From contig NZ_JAASAF010000012.1 of assembly GCF_012726195.1 (NCBI RefSeq), forward strand, positions 106,664 through 170,663: a stretch of DNA of 64,000 nt, written 5' to 3'. The position numbers were made by a program, and so were the translations under genes. This document shows, piece by piece, positions 8,002 to 22,786 of the stretch (positions are counted from its first letter, which is position 1; every line of letters starts with the position of its first letter). This DNA comes from Rhodococcus sp. HNM0563. GTDB taxonomy: Bacteria > Actinomycetota > Actinomycetes > Mycobacteriales > Mycobacteriaceae. The notes under the pieces are model-generated. The model saw nothing but the letters and a program-made list of their open reading frames with translations, was not told the origin of the DNA and made no database searches.

Positions 8002-10758
8002 TCAACCGCTGTTGCGCAAGGCGGTGGCGAGGCCGTTCATGGTCAGCTGTATTCCGCGCTTGACCTCGTCGCTGTCTTCGCCGCCACGATATCGCCGTAG
8101 CAGCTCGACCTGCAGGTGGTTCAGCGGTTCGAGATAGGGGAACCGGTTGTGCAGCGACCGTTCCAGGGCGGGATTGTCGGCGACCAGCGAGTCGTATCCG
8201 GTGATCTGCAAGTACGCCTGCACAGTGCTCTCGTGTTCGGCGACGATCCGGTCGAACACCCGCGCGCGTAGCCCTTCGTCCTCCACGAGTTCCGAGTAGC
8301 GGGCCGCCAACCCCAGATCCGATTTGGCCATGACCTGGGCCATGTTCGACAGTACGGAACGGAAGAACGGCCACCGTCGGTAAAGGTCCTGCAGGGTCGC
8401 GAGCCGGTCGGGATCGTCACCGATCCATTCCGTGATGGCACTGCCCGTGCCGTACCAGCCGGGAAGCATCACACGCGACTGCGTCCAGGCCAGCACCCAC
8501 GGGATAGCACGCAGGTCGGCTATCGCCCGGGTCGGTTTACGAGATGCCGGACGGCTCCCGATGTTCAGATCGCCGATCTCCGCGACGGGCGTCGAAGTGG
8601 TGAAGTACTCGACGAAACCAGGCGTGTCGTGCACCAGATCCCGGTAGGCCCGGTAAGCGAGATCTGCCAGTTCGTCGAAGACCCGGTACGCCGCCGGTGC
8701 GTCGGCTCCGAGACCTTCGACATCGAGGAGCGTCGACTCGAGCGTGGCGGCGACGAGCGCCTCCAGATTTCTCCGGGCCAGAGCGGGATCACGATACTTC
8801 GCGGAGATCACCTCGCCCTGCTCGGTCAAGCGCAGTGACCCGTTCACCGCGCCAGGTGGTTGCGCGAGGATGGCGTCGTAGCTCGGGCCGCCGCCGCGGC
8901 CCACAGTGCCGCCCCTACCGTGGAACAGCCGCAGCCGGATTCCGGTGGCGCGCGCAGCATCCACCAGGTCCAGTTCCGCGCGATACAGCGCCCAATTCGC
9001 GGCGAGATAGCCGCCGTCCTTGTTCGAGTCCGAATAGCCGAGCATCACTTCCTGCACGCCGTCGTGCGCATCGACGAGGCTGCGGAACTCCGGGATGGCG
9101 AGCGCCGCGGTCAGGGTCGCCGCTCCCCCACGTAGATCGTCGATGGTCTCGAACAGAGGTATCACCTGGACGGTGCACCGTGGATAGCCTGCGTCGAGAT
9201 CGAGCAGCCCGACTTCCTTGAGCAACACCTCCACTTCGAGCAGGTCCGAGACCGACGTGCACATGCTGATGATGTAGTGCTCGATCGCGGTGGGACCGAT
9301 GCGGCGCACCGCAGCCGCAGCGGCACGAAGGATCGCGAGTTCTTTGGCGGTCTCTTCGGTCAGGTGCGCCTCGGGCGTGCTCAATGGCCGGCGGACGCGC
9401 AGTTCTGCGGCGAGCAGTGCGACCCGGGCATTCTCGTCGAGCTCCTGGTAGCGGTCGGTCACCCCTGCCCAGGCGAACAACTCGGCCACGACGCGTTCGT
9501 GGACCTCCGAGTTCTGGCGCAGGTCGAGCGAGGCGAGGTGGAAGCCGTACACCTCGACAGCCCCGCGGAGCCGGGCCAGGCGGTCATCGGCGATCACCGC
9601 GCTGCCCGCGCCGCGTAACGAGACGTCGAGGATTCCGAGATCGGCGAGCAACTGGGCCGGCCTCCCGTAACCCACCGGGTCACCCTCGACGGTGTCGGCG
9701 AGTTCGAGTCCCGGATGCAGGCGCGTCACGGTCGTGGAGAGCCGGCGACGGATGCCGCGGACCGCTCGGCGGTACGGCTCGTCGCAATGGGCAGGGTCGT
9801 TGTCGCCGGAACCCTCCGCGAGCGCCGTCAGCTGTTCGGTGACCGGAGTGATCCGAGCCGACATCGACAGTTCGCGCTCGAGCGCCGCGAGTTCGCCGAG
9901 GTGGTGGCGCAACGCCGTCGCGCTGGCCCTGTCGCATGCTGTCGCCACGACGTCGGCGTCGACGTTGGGGTTGCCGTCGCGGTCACCCCCGATCCACGAC
10001 CCGGGGCGCACCAGGGGCTGGGTGAGGATCGCTGCACTGGGCCAGCGGCGGCGCAGTTCGCGGCGGATCTCGGTGTTGAGCTCGGGGACGACATCGAACA
10101 GCGCGAGTTCGTAGTACCGCAGACCGTTCTCGATCTCGTCGCTGATCCGTGGCCGCGACAACCGGATCAACGCCGTCTGCCACAGCGTCAGGATCTGGCG
10201 GTGCAGATCTTCGTCGAGTGGCTCACGCGCGTGCGCGTCGGCGGCCATGTCGCGGCGGCGCATGAGTTCGGTGACGGCAGTCTGCACGTCGAAGATGGTG
10301 CGGCGACGGGTTTCGGTCGGATGCGCGGTGATGACGGGAGCAACAAGCGCGGCGGCGAGGGCATCGGCGACGGTGTCCGGATCCAGGTGCGCCGCGTCGA
10401 GCCGGGCATAGGTCGCGGCGAGGGAGCTGTCCGGCGCTGGGTCGCCCGCATGGACGTGGACGGCGCGGCGACGTTCGCGGTGGAGATCCTCGGCAAGGTT
10501 CGCCAGCAGAGCAAAGTGACTGAAAGCGCGCACTACCGGAATGGCATCGGCGGTGGGGACCGCAGCGAGACGCGCGGCCAGCTCGGAGCGTTCCAGTTCG
10601 GAACGCCGGATCTGGAAGCTGGCGACACGTGCTGCTTCGACAAGACCGAAGATCTCGTCGCCCGCATGTTCTCGGACGACGGCGCCGAGGATGCCGCCGA
10701 GCAGTCGGATATCGTCGCGGAGTGGTTCGGTGGCCGAAGCCGGTGCGGTGTCGGTCAT
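8002..10758 (-). CDS. ppc: phosphoenolpyruvate carboxylase
   Basis: Carboxylates phosphoenolpyruvate with bicarbonate to oxaloacetate, the anaplerotic entry to the citric acid cycle. The 918-residue length is normal. The catalytic histidine motif [12 protein letters not shown] is near residue 150 and the glycine-rich loop [14 protein letters not shown] near residue 605. The C-terminus, [12 protein letters not shown], has the family's usual end. It lies between secG and the YCII gene on the same strand, and the 46-base gap to secG suggests cotranscription. The ppc-secG-tpiA-pgk-gap order is typical of Corynebacteriales/Mycobacteriales, although a phosphatase gene on the other strand interrupts it here. 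Confidence 0.97.
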   Translation of the reverse strand: MTDTAPASATEPLRDDIRLLGGILGAVVREHAGDEIFGLVEAARVASFQIRRSELERSELAARLAAVPTADAIPVVRAFSHFALLANLAEDLHRERRRAVHVHAGDPAPDSSLAATYARLDAAHLDPDTVADALAAALVAPVITAHPTETRRRTIFDVQTAVTELMRRRDMAADAHAREPLDEDLHRQILTLWQTALIRLSRPRISDEIENGLRYYELALFDVVPELNTEIRRELRRRWPSAAILTQPLVRPGSWIGGDRDGNPNVDADVVATACDRASATALRHHLGELAALERELSMSARITPVTEQLTALAEGSGDNDPAHCDEPYRRAVRGIRRRLSTTVTRLHPGLELADTVEGDPVGYGRPAQLLADLGILDVSLRGAGSAVIADDRLARLRGAVEVYGFHLASLDLRQNSEVHERVVAELFAWAGVTDRYQELDENARVALLAAELRVRRPLSTPEAHLTEETAKELAILRAAAAAVRRIGPTAIEHYIISMCTSVSDLLEVEVLLKEVGLLDLDAGYPRCTVQVIPLFETIDDLRGGAATLTAALAIPEFRSLVDAHDGVQEVMLGYSDSNKDGGYLAANWALYRAELDLVDAARATGIRLRLFHGRGGTVGRGGGPSYDAILAQPPGAVNGSLRLTEQGEVISAKYRDPALARRNLEALVAATLESTLLDVEGLGADAPAAYRVFDELADLAYRAYRDLVHDTPGFVEYFTTSTPVAEIGDLNIGSRPASRKPTRAIADLRAIPWVLAWTQSRVMLPGWYGTGSAITEWIGDDPDRLATLQDLYRRWPFFRSVLSNMAQVMAKSDLGLAARYSELVEDEGLRARVFDRIVAEHESTVQAYLQITGYDSLVADNPALERSLHNRFPYLEPLNHLQVELLRRYRGGEDSDEVKRGIQLTMNGLATALRNSG

Positions 10759-10804
10759 GCGCTCAGTATCCGCGGCCGGTTGCCGCTCCGCGAGCGCTAC
10801 AGCG

Positions 10805-11038
10805 TCAGCTGAACTTGATCTGCAGCCCGATACCGAGGATCGAGATGACCCAGATGATGCCGACGAACAGGGTCACCCGGTCCAGGTTCTTCTCCGCGAC
10901 GGTCGAACCGGACAGGCTCGATTGGACTCCGCCGCCGAACAGGCTCGACAGGCCGCCGCCCTTGGCACGGTGCAGCAGCACCAACAGGATCAGCAGGAGG
11001 CTGGTGGCGATCAGCAGGATGTCCAGGAACAGTGCCAT
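10805..11038 (-). CDS. secG: preprotein translocase subunit SecG
   Basis: SecG is the small membrane subunit of the SecYEG protein-export channel. The 77-residue product has two membrane helices (about 3-22 and 55-73) with the conserved loop between them: [17 protein letters not shown]. The ATG start has moderate ribosome-site support. It lies directly upstream of ppc, and the tpiA-pgk-gap cluster lies further upstream on the same strand, separated by the opposite-strand phosphatase gene. Confidence 0.95.
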   Translation of the reverse strand: MALFLDILLIATSLLLILLVLLHRAKGGGLSSLFGGGVQSSLSGSTVAEKNLDRVTLFVGIIWVISILGIGLQIKFS

Positions 11039-11177
11039 GTCGGTGTTCAGTGCCCTTCGGCTGGTGGGTGACGTCGGCCGTCAGCTTACCCGGTGAGCGG
11101 ATTCGCGCGGATCGTGGCACCCACGGCCACCAGAGTTGCTGTCCGCGGGCAACACCCTCCAAGAATCCAATTCTCTC

Positions 11178-11239
11178 TTCGAGAGTACACATTCTCGAAA
11201 TTTGGATTTATGTTCGCTCGGAGTCATCTACCGAGCGAA
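11178..11239 (+). promoter_or_regulatory. paired palindromes in the leader of the phosphatase gene
   Basis: Two perfect inverted repeats lie in an AT-rich leader. TTCGAGA (11178-11184) pairs with TCTCGAA (11193-11199), spacer 8. TTCGCTCGG (11213-11221) pairs with CCGAGCGAA (11231-11239), spacer 9. The second ends against the ribosome site AAAGGA (11238-11243), so it could mask it as an RNA hairpin; the first looks like a DNA operator. The function is inferred. Confidence 0.45.
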
Positions 11240-11248
11240 AGGATCTGC

Positions 11249-12160
11249 GTGTCCAATTTTCAGAGCACCAGCCCCAACCACCGCGTCACACGTTCCGCTG
11301 CCGCGTTCGCACTGGCCTGCGTCCTCGCGCTACCCGGCACCGCCGCACTCGCGGCCCCGCTCGACGTTCCCAGCGGATCGACCGGACACAGCCACGACGA
11401 CACATCAACCCCGACGCTCCGCCTCGCCTCAGTTGACAACTTCCGGGATGTGGCCGGGCCCGGCGGCGGCTACCCGGCCGCATTCGGGCTTCACGTCGAA
11501 CCGGGCGTGTTCTACCGGTCGAACGCCCTGACCACCAGCGATGCAGATGCAGCAGCCCTCGACACTCTGGGAATCTCCGCGGTGTACGACCTGCGCACCG
11601 ATCCCGAGATCGCAGACAAGCCCGACAGGGTTCCTACCGGTGCCGCATATGTGCGGCATCCTTTGCTGTCGGGAGATCTGAGTGCGACCGCGGACCTGAA
11701 GACGCCTGACGATGCACGCGAGTTCATGAGAGGCATCAATCGCTCCTTTGTGACGGACCCGGAGATTCGCGCCGAACTCGGCACGATGTTCACCGAGTTC
11801 GCCACCACCGACGGTCCCCAGCTCTTCCACTGCACGGAAGGGAAGGATCGGGCGGGCTGGACCGCTGCGATGCTCCTGTCCCTCGTCGGAGTCGACCGCG
11901 AAACGGTGTACGCCGACTACTTGCTCTCCAACGACTACTCGGCCGAACGTATCGAGGCGACACTCGCAGCGGCCACGGAGGCCCGTGGACCCGAGAAGGC
12001 CGCCGTGTACGCCCCGATGCTGGGGGTGGAGCGAGGATTCCTCGAGGCCGGATTCGACCAGCTCGAAGCGGATTACGGCACAGTGCACAATTACCTGCTC
12101 ACCGGCCTGGGCCTGAGCCCTCAGACGATCGCGGCCCTGTCCGCGAAACTGGTCGCCTGA
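11249..12160 (+). CDS. secreted tyrosine-type protein phosphatase (Y_phosphatase3 / MptpB-like)
   Basis: A 303-residue exported phosphatase. The N-terminus has a signal peptide: basic residues, then the hydrophobic run AAAFALACVLALPGTAALA, with likely cleavage after ALA near residue 36. The catalytic P-loop HCTEGKDRAG has the CX5R pattern with Cys195 and Arg201, as in Mycobacterium tuberculosis PtpB, which acts on phosphotyrosine, phosphoserine and phosphoinositides. NFRDVAG near residue 64 is the usual N-terminal family motif. GTG 11249 is chosen because AAAGGA precedes it by five to ten bases. It has its own promoter region and is divergent from secG. Whether it is secreted or held in the envelope is unknown. 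Confidence 0.9.
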   Translation: MSNFQSTSPNHRVTRSAAAFALACVLALPGTAALAAPLDVPSGSTGHSHDDTSTPTLRLASVDNFRDVAGPGGGYPAAFGLHVEPGVFYRSNALTTSDADAAALDTLGISAVYDLRTDPEIADKPDRVPTGAAYVRHPLLSGDLSATADLKTPDDAREFMRGINRSFVTDPEIRAELGTMFTEFATTDGPQLFHCTEGKDRAGWTAAMLLSLVGVDRETVYADYLLSNDYSAERIEATLAAATEARGPEKAAVYAPMLGVERGFLEAGFDQLEADYGTVHNYLLTGLGLSPQTIAALSAKLVA

Positions 12161-12180
12161 CCCGACCGGCCACGAAAATG

Positions 12181-12220
12181 CCTGTGGGCGTGGGATCGTC
12201 ACCGACCCCACGCCCACAGG
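12181..12220. terminator. bidirectional terminator hairpin
   Basis: A perfect 14-base stem, CCTGTGGGCGTGGG (12181-12194) with CCCACGCCCACAGG (12207-12220), and a 12-base loop. It sits between the convergent phosphatase gene (ends 12160) and tpiA (ends 12240). AAAA at 12175-12178 supplies a short U-run for the minus-strand transcript. Confidence 0.85.
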
Positions 12221-12239
12221 CGTCACTACTGCGCCACTG

Positions 12240-13025
12240 TCAGAGCAGCGGGCCACCCGCTGCGATCGCAGAAAGCTGCGCGAACTCGTCGGCCTTGAGC
12301 GACGCACCGCCCACGAGACCTCCGTCGACGTCGGTCTGCGCGACGAGCTCACCGACGTTCTTGGCGTTGACGGAACCCCCGTAGAGGACACGGACAGACG
12401 CCGCGACCTCGGGCGAAGCCAACTCGGCGAGGGTCGCACGCACCGCGGCACACACCTCCTGAGCGTCGGCGGCCGAGGCCACCTTGCCCGTGCCGATGGC
12501 CCAGACCGGCTCGTACGCGACGACGATCTTGGCGATGTCGTGTGCGGACAGCCCGGCGAGCGAGCCCTTCAGCTGCTCGACGTTGTAGGCGACGTGGTTG
12601 CCCGCCTCGCGAACGTCGAGACCTTCACCGATGCATACGATCGGGGTCAGGCCGTGCGCGAGCGCAGCCTTCGTCTTGTCTCGGACGAGCTCGTCGGTCT
12701 CGCCGTGCAGGGTGCGCCGCTCGGAGTGGCCGACGACCACGTAGGTGCACCCGAGTTTGGCGAGCATTGCACCGGAGATCTCGCCGGTGTAGGCACCGGA
12801 ACTCTGCGCCGACACGTCTTGCGCACCGTAGGTGAGCCCGATCTTGTCGCCTTCGATCAGGGTCTGCACCGAGCGGATGTCGGTGAAGGGCGGGATGACC
12901 GCGACATCGACCTTCTCCAGGTACTTGTCGGGGAGGGTGAACGCGATCTTCTGCACCAGTGCGATGGCCTCGAGGTGGTTGAGGTTCATCTTCCAGTTGC
13001 CCGCGATGAGCGGTTTACGTGCCAT
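12240..13025 (-). CDS. tpiA: triose-phosphate isomerase
   Basis: Interconverts dihydroxyacetone phosphate and glyceraldehyde 3-phosphate. The 261-residue protein has the N-terminal GNWKMN motif with its active-site lysine, the electrophilic histidine in VVVGHSERR near residue 100 and the catalytic glutamate in [12 protein letters not shown] near residue 175. The ATG at 13023-13025 ([12 protein letters not shown]) is the family start; the frame is open upstream into pgk but has no support. It starts one base after the pgk stop, within the gap-pgk-tpiA glycolytic operon, and ends at the bidirectional terminator. Confidence 0.98.
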   Translation of the reverse strand: MARKPLIAGNWKMNLNHLEAIALVQKIAFTLPDKYLEKVDVAVIPPFTDIRSVQTLIEGDKIGLTYGAQDVSAQSSGAYTGEISGAMLAKLGCTYVVVGHSERRTLHGETDELVRDKTKAALAHGLTPIVCIGEGLDVREAGNHVAYNVEQLKGSLAGLSAHDIAKIVVAYEPVWAIGTGKVASAADAQEVCAAVRATLAELASPEVAASVRVLYGGSVNAKNVGELVAQTDVDGGLVGGASLKADEFAQLSAIAAGGPLL

Positions 13026-13026
13026 C

Positions 13027-14238
13027 TCATGCCTCCAGAACAGCGATGCCGGGCAGTTCCTTGCCCTCGAGGTATTCGAGGGAAGCGCCGCCACCGGTCG
13101 AGATGTGCGAGAACCCGTCGTCGGGCAGACCCAGCTGACGCACCGCCGCTGCGGAGTCGCCGCCGCCGACGACGCTGAACGCACCCTTGCCTGTGGCTTC
13201 GACGATTGCCTCGGCTACGCCCCTGGTGCCTGCCGCGAACTTGTCGAATTCGAACACGCCCATCGGGCCGTTCCAGAACACGGTCCGGGCCGCCGTCAGC
13301 AGCGACGCGAAACGCTGCACCGACTCCGGTCCGATGTCCAGACCCATCCACCCGTCCGGAATCTCGGCGACGGGAACGGTCTTCGCTTCGGCATCGGCGG
13401 AGAAACTGTCGGCCACCACCACGTCCTGCGGGATGTGGAGGACGTCGGCGAACCTGTCGAGCAGGCTCTTGCACGTGTCGATCATCGACTCCTCGAGCAA
13501 GGAGTTCCCGACGGAGATGCCCTGTGCAGCAAGGAATGTGAAGCACATTCCACCGCCGATGACGAGGGTGTCCACCTTCGGTGCGAGCGCTTCGATCACC
13601 GCAAGTTTGTCGGAGACCTTCGAACCGCCGAGAACCACCGCGTACGGACGTTCGGTATCGGTGGTGAGCTTGGCCAGCACCTCCACCTCCGCAGCGACGA
13701 GACCGCCCGCGTAGTGCGGAAGCAGCTTTGCCACGTCGTACACCGAGGCCTGCGCGCGGTGCACCACACCGAAGCCATCGGAGACGAACGCGCCGTCGTC
13801 CCCGACGAGTTCGACGAGCTCGCGGGCGAGCGCCTGACGCTGAGCCTCGTCCTTGCTGGTCTCACGCGGGTCGAACCGAATGTTCTCCAGCAGGAGGATG
13901 TCGCCGTCGGTCAGGCCCTCGGAACGGGCCAGGGCGTCCTGCCCGACGACGTCGCCGGCGAGCTGGACGTTGCGGCCGAGCACCTCACCGAGTTTCGCCG
14001 CGACGGGAGCAAGCGAGAACTTCGGATCCGGCTCGCCTTTGGGGCGACCGAGGTGCGCGGTGACCACAACCTTGGCGCCCGCTTCCGCGAGTGCTGCGAT
14101 CGTCGGCGCAGACGCGAGGATACGTCCGGGATCTGTGATCGTCGCGCCGTCCAGGGGGACGTTGAGGTCGGAGCGCACGAGCACACCGCGCCCCTCCACC
14201 CCGGCGTCGAGCAGATCCTTCAGGGTCTGAACTGCCAC
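13027..14238 (-). CDS. pgk: phosphoglycerate kinase
   Basis: Transfers phosphate from 1,3-bisphosphoglycerate to ADP in glycolysis. The length, 403 residues, is standard. The substrate-binding N-terminal motif [11 protein letters not shown] is at about residues 19-29, [10 protein letters not shown] near residue 60 and the nucleotide-binding [15 protein letters not shown] near residue 365. It follows gap by 28 bases and precedes tpiA by one base, so the three are surely cotranscribed. Confidence 0.98.
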   Translation of the reverse strand: MAVQTLKDLLDAGVEGRGVLVRSDLNVPLDGATITDPGRILASAPTIAALAEAGAKVVVTAHLGRPKGEPDPKFSLAPVAAKLGEVLGRNVQLAGDVVGQDALARSEGLTDGDILLLENIRFDPRETSKDEAQRQALARELVELVGDDGAFVSDGFGVVHRAQASVYDVAKLLPHYAGGLVAAEVEVLAKLTTDTERPYAVVLGGSKVSDKLAVIEALAPKVDTLVIGGGMCFTFLAAQGISVGNSLLEESMIDTCKSLLDRFADVLHIPQDVVVADSFSADAEAKTVPVAEIPDGWMGLDIGPESVQRFASLLTAARTVFWNGPMGVFEFDKFAAGTRGVAEAIVEATGKGAFSVVGGGDSAAAVRQLGLPDDGFSHISTGGGASLEYLEGKELPGIAVLEA

Positions 14239-14266
14239 TGTTCGGGTGTCCTGTTCGTGTGGGGTG

Positions 14267-15349
<1,083 letters not shown>

Positions 15350-15423
15350 CTACTCTAATGTGCGTGGTTCACCACTCGGGATCCGCCCTTGCGTGGCACG
15401 AATCACCACATCAGAGTGAAGCC

Positions 15424-16407
15424 CTAGGCTTCCTCGAGCAACTCCGCGGTCACCGCGGACTCGGTGTCGGGGACCCCGATTTCCTTCGCACGGCGATCGG
15501 CCATGGACAGCAGCCGTCTGATCCGACCGGCGACAGCGTCCTTGGTCATCGGCGGGTCCGCGAGTTGACCGAGTTCCTCGAGCGATGCCTGTCGGTGCTG
15601 CACCCGCAGCGTGCCCGCTGCCGCGAGATGATCCGGTACGTCGGCGCCGAGGATGGCCAGTGCCCGCTCGACCCGGGCAGCCGCCGCGACCGCGGCTCGC
15701 GCCGACCGCCGCAGATTCGCATCGTCGAAGTTCGCGAGCCGGTTGGCGGTCGCACGCACTTCACGCCGCATTCGACGCTCTTCCCAGATCAGCCGGGTGT
15801 CCTGCGCGCCCATGTGGGTCAGCAGCGCACCGATTGCCTCACCGTCGCGCAGTACGACGCGATCGGCACCGCGGACCTCACGTGCCTTCGCGGTGATCCC
15901 GAGACGACGGGCAGCACCCACCAGGGCGAGCGCTGCCTCCGGTCCGGGGCAGCTGACCTCGAGAGCCGAGGAGCGGCCCGGTTCCGTCAGTGAGCCGTGC
16001 GCAAGGAACGCACCGCGCCACGCTGCGGCGGCATCGGACACGCTGCCGCCGACCACCTGCGCGGGCAACCCCCGCACCGGCCGACCGCGGTTGTCGAGCA
16101 GCCCGGTCTGCCGTGCGAGTGCCTCACCGTCCTTGCCGACCCGCACCACGTAACGCGAACTCTTGCGCAACCCGCCGGCACCGAGTACGAGTACCTCCGC
16201 CTGATAGCCGTACAGCTCGAAGATCTCCTTGCGCAACCGCCGCGCGATCGACCCGAGATCGGCCTCCGCCTCCACGACCACACGTCCCGCGACGATGTGC
16301 AGACCGCCCGCGAACCGCAGCAATGAGGACACCTCGGCCTTGCGATTGCTGGTGCGGGTGACGACGAGCCTGCTCAGCTCGTCCTTGACCTCCGCTGTCA
16401 TTGCCAC
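15424..16407 (-). CDS. whiA: sporulation-type regulator WhiA
   Basis: WhiA is a conserved Gram-positive DNA-binding protein with an N-terminal LAGLIDADG-like fold and a C-terminal helix-turn-helix. In Streptomyces it controls sporulation; in non-sporulating relatives it has a role in division. The 327-residue product shows [12 protein letters not shown] at the start and the C-terminal HTH segment [26 protein letters not shown] near residue 280. GTG 16407 overlaps the yvcK stop by ten bases; the ATG two codons later (16401) forms an ATGA overlap and is an equally good start. It is last in the uvrC-rapZ-yvcK-whiA chain. Confidence 0.96.
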   Translation of the reverse strand: MAMTAEVKDELSRLVVTRTSNRKAEVSSLLRFAGGLHIVAGRVVVEAEADLGSIARRLRKEIFELYGYQAEVLVLGAGGLRKSSRYVVRVGKDGEALARQTGLLDNRGRPVRGLPAQVVGGSVSDAAAAWRGAFLAHGSLTEPGRSSALEVSCPGPEAALALVGAARRLGITAKAREVRGADRVVLRDGEAIGALLTHMGAQDTRLIWEERRMRREVRATANRLANFDDANLRRSARAAVAAAARVERALAILGADVPDHLAAAGTLRVQHRQASLEELGQLADPPMTKDAVAGRIRRLLSMADRRAKEIGVPDTESAVTAELLEEA

Positions 16408-17423
16408 GAGACGATCTCCCTTCCGCCACCGCCCACGGAACTGCTGTGTCCGTGCGGCGTGGTCAGATACTGTCCGAGCGCCCTCGCCAACTTGGCAGGG
16501 TCGTGCCGATGGGTGCCGGGTTCTGCGACGTCGACGAAGTCGACCTCGGCGCCGAAACCGGTCGCGGCGCGCCGAAGGTGCTCACGTTCGCGTCCGACGG
16601 GTACCGATGCTTCGTCGACGACGACCTTGTCGACGCGGAAGTCCGGCGCGTGCTGTGCCAGAACGTGCAGGTGACGTTCGGCGGAGAACCCGGCGGTTTC
16701 GCCTGGTTCGGCAGCCAGGTTGAGCACCAGCACCTTACGGGCGTTCGTGTGGATCAGGGCATCGTTGAGGTCCGGGACCAGCACGTGCGGGATGACGCTC
16801 GAGAACCACGAGCCCGGCCCGAGCACCACCATGTCGGCATCGCACACCGCATCGAGCGCCTCGGGACCGGCGGGTGGGTTGGCCGGGATCAGCCGCACAC
16901 GCCGCACCTTGCCGGGTGTGGTTGCGACCGCGACCTGCCCGCGGATACATCGGCTCGCCCGCGGGTCTGCTTCGAGGCCGGAGACGTCTGCCTCGATGTC
17001 GAGCGCAATCGGTGACATCGGCAGGACCCGGCCACGCACCTGCAGGAGGCGACCCACGGCATCGAGGGCGGCGACAGTGTCGCCCAATACCTCGGTCAGG
17101 CCCGCGAGGATCAGGTTGCCCACCGAATGCCCGGCAAGGGCGCCGGTGCCACCGAAACGGTGCTGCACGGTCTGCGTCCAGATATCCACCTCGGCATCGG
17201 CGGCAGACATCGCGGCGAGCGCCATCCTCAGGTCGCCGGGGGGGATCACGCCGAGCTCGGCGCGCAGCCGGCCCGACGACCCGCCGTCATCGGCGACGGT
17301 GACGACAGCCGTGACCCGGTCCGTGAGCCGGCGCACGGCGCGCAGCGTCGCGAACAAGCCGTGTCCCCCGCCGAGTGCCGTGATCGCCGGACCGGTCGGA
17401 GAATCTCCCAGATAGGTACTCAC
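16398..17423 (-). CDS. yvcK: gluconeogenesis factor YvcK/CofD-like protein
   Basis: YvcK resembles 2-phospho-L-lactate transferase (CofD). It is needed for gluconeogenic growth and cell-wall homeostasis in Bacillus and mycobacteria (CuvA) and binds UDP-sugars. The 341-residue protein has [17 protein letters not shown] near residue 17, [15 protein letters not shown] near residue 40 and [13 protein letters not shown] near residue 100. GTG start overlaps the rapZ stop by four bases, and its own stop overlaps whiA. The trio rapZ-yvcK-whiA is conserved across Gram-positives. Confidence 0.95.
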   Translation of the reverse strand: MSTYLGDSPTGPAITALGGGHGLFATLRAVRRLTDRVTAVVTVADDGGSSGRLRAELGVIPPGDLRMALAAMSAADAEVDIWTQTVQHRFGGTGALAGHSVGNLILAGLTEVLGDTVAALDAVGRLLQVRGRVLPMSPIALDIEADVSGLEADPRASRCIRGQVAVATTPGKVRRVRLIPANPPAGPEALDAVCDADMVVLGPGSWFSSVIPHVLVPDLNDALIHTNARKVLVLNLAAEPGETAGFSAERHLHVLAQHAPDFRVDKVVVDEASVPVGREREHLRRAATGFGAEVDFVDVAEPGTHRHDPAKLARALGQYLTTPHGHSSSVGGGGREIVSWQ

Positions 17424-18343
17424 TCGCGCCCCAAATCACGATGCACCACGTGCACGTCGAGTCCGGGTTCGCCGCTCAATCGACCCGCGAGGGCTTCGGT
17501 CATGGCAACGCTGCGGTGCTTGCCGCCGGTACAACCCACCGCGATGGTCATGTACCGCTTGCCCTCGCGCCGATACCCGGCGGTCGTCAGTTCGAGCATC
17601 CGCTGGTAACTGTCGAGGAACTCCGGTGCGCTCTCGTGGGACAGGACGTAGTCGCGCACCGGAGCATCGCGGCCCGTCTGTGGACGCAGGTCGGGAACCC
17701 AGTGGGGGTTCGGGAGGAAGCGCACATCGCATACGAGGTCGGAGTCCATCGGCAGACCGTACTTGAAACCGAATGATTCGACGGTCACCTGAATGGTGTC
17801 GGAAGTCGCGTCTCCGAAGGCCGTTTCGATCTTGCGACGCAGTTCCGGCCCCGTCAGCGCGGACGTGTCGACGACGAGGTCGGCCGCTGCCTTCACCGGT
17901 GCGAGTTGTCCGCGTTCGGCCGCGATCCCGTCGGTGAGGGTGCGGTCGGCGGTGTCGGACTGCAAGGGATGACTGCGACGGACCTGCTCGAACCGTCGGA
18001 CGAGCACGGCATCCGTCGCCTCGAGGAACAACACACGGGTCTGGACCGGCCGCGCAGCCAGTTCGTTGACGACCTGACCGAGATCGCCGGTGAACAGACG
18101 GCTGCGCACATCCATGACGATGGCCAACCGTTCGAGCGGTGGCTCGGCGCGAACCGCGAGATCGATCATGGAGATGACCAACTGCGGCGGAAGATTGTCG
18201 GCGACGAACCATCCGAGGTCTTCGAGCGCGGTGGCTGCGGTGCTCATCCCGGCCCCGGACAGTCCGGTGATGATGATCACCTCGGCGCGGGGTGCGGCAC
18301 CGTCGCGACTCGATCCGATGGTGTCACTACCGACATCCGTCAT
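17420..18343 (-). CDS. rapZ: RapZ/YvcJ-family nucleotide-binding protein
   Basis: A 307-residue member of the RapZ family. In E. coli it is an RNase adaptor for the amino-sugar circuit; in actinomycetes the role is not settled. The N-terminal P-loop reads GLSGAGMS (27-34): methionine 33 replaces the Walker A lysine. Mycobacterial homologues, to my recollection, have arginine here, so the ATP-binding lysine is generally absent in this branch. The C-terminal domain has the conserved [16 protein letters not shown] near residue 280. Start and stop both overlap neighbours by four bases. Confidence 0.94.
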   Translation of the reverse strand: MTDVGSDTIGSSRDGAAPRAEVIIITGLSGAGMSTAATALEDLGWFVADNLPPQLVISMIDLAVRAEPPLERLAIVMDVRSRLFTGDLGQVVNELAARPVQTRVLFLEATDAVLVRRFEQVRRSHPLQSDTADRTLTDGIAAERGQLAPVKAAADLVVDTSALTGPELRRKIETAFGDATSDTIQVTVESFGFKYGLPMDSDLVCDVRFLPNPHWVPDLRPQTGRDAPVRDYVLSHESAPEFLDSYQRMLELTTAGYRREGKRYMTIAVGCTGGKHRSVAMTEALAGRLSGEPGLDVHVVHRDLGRE

Positions 18344-20499
18344 TGCTGCGACTCCGCTCGTATTTCCGACACGCCGACTGTGTCATCATTGCCCACCGGC
18401 GTGTCTCCTGCATCCGGACCGGGTTCCGGAGTCGAGTCGGGTAGGGACGTCGAGACGCCGCTCACCATCTCGGCACGGAGGGCGTCGTGCACGGTCTGCG
18501 CGGTTGCGCGACCGATCCCCGGGACCGCCGTGATCTCCTCGACGGTGGCCAGGCGCAGTTTCGCGACCGACCCGAAATGCATCACGAGCGCTTTTCGCCG
18601 CGTGTCGCCGAGGCCCCGGATCCCGTCGAGCGCGGACGCCGTCATGCGCTGCGAGCGTTTGCTGCGGTGGTAGGTGATCGCAAACCGGTGTGCCTCGTCG
18701 CGCACTCGTTGCAGCAGGTACAGCGCCTCGCTCGCGCGCGGCAGAATGACCGGGTCGTCCTCTCCGGGCACCCACACTTCCTCGAGGCGTTTGGCGAGAC
18801 CGATCACGGCAACGTCGGTGATACCGAGATCATCGAGGACTTCCGCGGCCGCCGCCACCTGTGGCGCACCGCCGTCCACCACATACAGGTTCGGTGGGTA
18901 CGCAAAGCGGCGCGGTCTGCCGGTGGCCGGGTCGAGCGCGGCCTCCGGTGCTGCGTCACCACCGTCACCACCGCCCTCGCCGGTCGCGGCGTGCGCGACG
19001 TCGCGGTTGTGACGGAGGAATCGGCGGCGCGTGACCTCGGCGATCGAACCGACATCGTCGGATCTGCCCTCACCGGCAGCTTCCTTGATCGCGTAGCGCC
19101 GATAGTCGGATTTGCGCGGAAGCCCGTCTTCGAAGACCACCAGTGATGCAACGACATCCGTGCCCTGTACATGGCTGATGTCGACGCATTCGATGCGCAG
19201 CGGCGCCGAATCGAGGTCGAGGGCCTCTTGAATACCCTGTAATGCCGCCGACCGAGCGGTGAAATCGCCGGCCCGCCGCAGTTTGTGCTGCGTCAACGCT
19301 TCCTTCGCGTTGCGCAACACCGTCTCGGCGAGCGCCTTCTTGTCGCCGCGCTGTGGTACGCGCAGCCGCACCGGCCCGCCCCGGAGACCCGACAACCAGC
19401 GACTCATCTCGTCCGGGTCCGGTGGCAGCACCGGAACCAGGACTTCACGTGGCACCGCGCTCGCAGCGCGGTCGCTGTCGGCGGCGGTGGTGACCGCAAC
19501 CTCCTCGCCGTAGAACTGGGTGAGGAACTGTTCGACGAGCAGCGACAATTCTTCGTCGCGTTCGGCATCGTCGGATCCGGACGGCCGCGCGTCACGGTCC
19601 GCCGGGCGGTCGACGACGTCGCCGGACTTCTCCACAACCCAGCCACGTTGACCGCGGACGCGGCCACCGCGCACGTGGAACACCTGGACGGCGACCTCGA
19701 GATCGTCGCCGGCGAACGCGACGAGATCGGCGTCCGTTCCGTCACCGAGCACCACGGCCTGCTTCTCGAGCGCCTTCCGCAGCGCGCCGAGGTCGTCGCG
19801 CAGACGTGCGGCGAGCTCGAAGTCGAGTTCCTCCGAGGCATCGTGCATTCGTTTCTCGACCTCGCGGACGAGCCGGTCGGTGCGACCGGCGAGAAAGTCA
19901 CAGAAGTCGTCGACGATCCGGCGGTGTTCGTCGGCATCGACCCGACCGACACAGGGAGCCGAGCACTTGTCGATGTAACCGAGCAGGCACGGCCGCCCGA
20001 TCTGCGAGTGTCGTTTGAAGACGCCTGTCGAGCAGGTACGGGCGGGGAACACCCGCAACAACAGGTCGAGGGTCTCCCGGATCGCCCACGCATGCGAGTA
20101 GGGGCCGAAGTAACGCACACCTTTTCGTCGGGGACCGCGGTAGACGAACAGTCGCGGGAACTCCTCCCCCACGCTCACGGCCAGCATCGGATACGTCTTG
20201 TCGTCGCGATACCGCACGTTGAAGCGCGGATCGAATTCCTTGATCCAGTTGTACTCGAGTTGCAGCGCCTCGACTTCGGTGCGCACCACCGTCCACTCGA
20301 CGCTGCCTGCGGTGGTGACCATCTGCCGGGTGCGCGGGTGCAATGAGGAGACGTCGGCGAAGTACGAATTCAAACGCGAGCGCAAGCTCTTGGCCTTGCC
20401 GACGTAGACGACCCGGCCGTGCGGGTCGCGGAATCTGTACACCCCCGGCTCCGTGGGGATGGTGCCGGGGGCGGGGCGGTATGTCGAGGGGTCGGGCAC
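18340..20499 (-). CDS. uvrC: excinuclease ABC subunit C
   Basis: UvrC makes both incisions in nucleotide excision repair. The domains are: N-terminal GIY-YIG nuclease (about 10-95; [11 protein letters not shown] and [18 protein letters not shown]), a cysteine-bearing region, UVR motif near residue 210, RNase H-like C-terminal nuclease ([10 protein letters not shown] near residue 420) and helix-hairpin-helix motifs near residues 625-685 ([30 protein letters not shown]). GTG 20499, giving [11 protein letters not shown], is the family-like start; an in-frame start at 20529 would overlap the upstream gene. An inserted Gly/Ala-rich stretch ([13 protein letters not shown]) lies near residue 525. 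Confidence 0.97.
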   Translation of the reverse strand: MPDPSTYRPAPGTIPTEPGVYRFRDPHGRVVYVGKAKSLRSRLNSYFADVSSLHPRTRQMVTTAGSVEWTVVRTEVEALQLEYNWIKEFDPRFNVRYRDDKTYPMLAVSVGEEFPRLFVYRGPRRKGVRYFGPYSHAWAIRETLDLLLRVFPARTCSTGVFKRHSQIGRPCLLGYIDKCSAPCVGRVDADEHRRIVDDFCDFLAGRTDRLVREVEKRMHDASEELDFELAARLRDDLGALRKALEKQAVVLGDGTDADLVAFAGDDLEVAVQVFHVRGGRVRGQRGWVVEKSGDVVDRPADRDARPSGSDDAERDEELSLLVEQFLTQFYGEEVAVTTAADSDRAASAVPREVLVPVLPPDPDEMSRWLSGLRGGPVRLRVPQRGDKKALAETVLRNAKEALTQHKLRRAGDFTARSAALQGIQEALDLDSAPLRIECVDISHVQGTDVVASLVVFEDGLPRKSDYRRYAIKEAAGEGRSDDVGSIAEVTRRRFLRHNRDVAHAATGEGGGDGGDAAPEAALDPATGRPRRFAYPPNLYVVDGGAPQVAAAAEVLDDLGITDVAVIGLAKRLEEVWVPGEDDPVILPRASEALYLLQRVRDEAHRFAITYHRSKRSQRMTASALDGIRGLGDTRRKALVMHFGSVAKLRLATVEEITAVPGIGRATAQTVHDALRAEMVSGVSTSLPDSTPEPGPDAGDTPVGNDDTVGVSEIRAESQQ

Positions 20500-20509
20500 G
20501 ACGTCCAGG

Positions 20510-22712
<2,203 letters not shown>

Positions 22713-22786
22713 TTGCCCTGACTCCAAATCTTCTAGTCGGACGACTCGTGCTTCGCGTCCACTGTCCTGTTCCACAGTACGACCTC

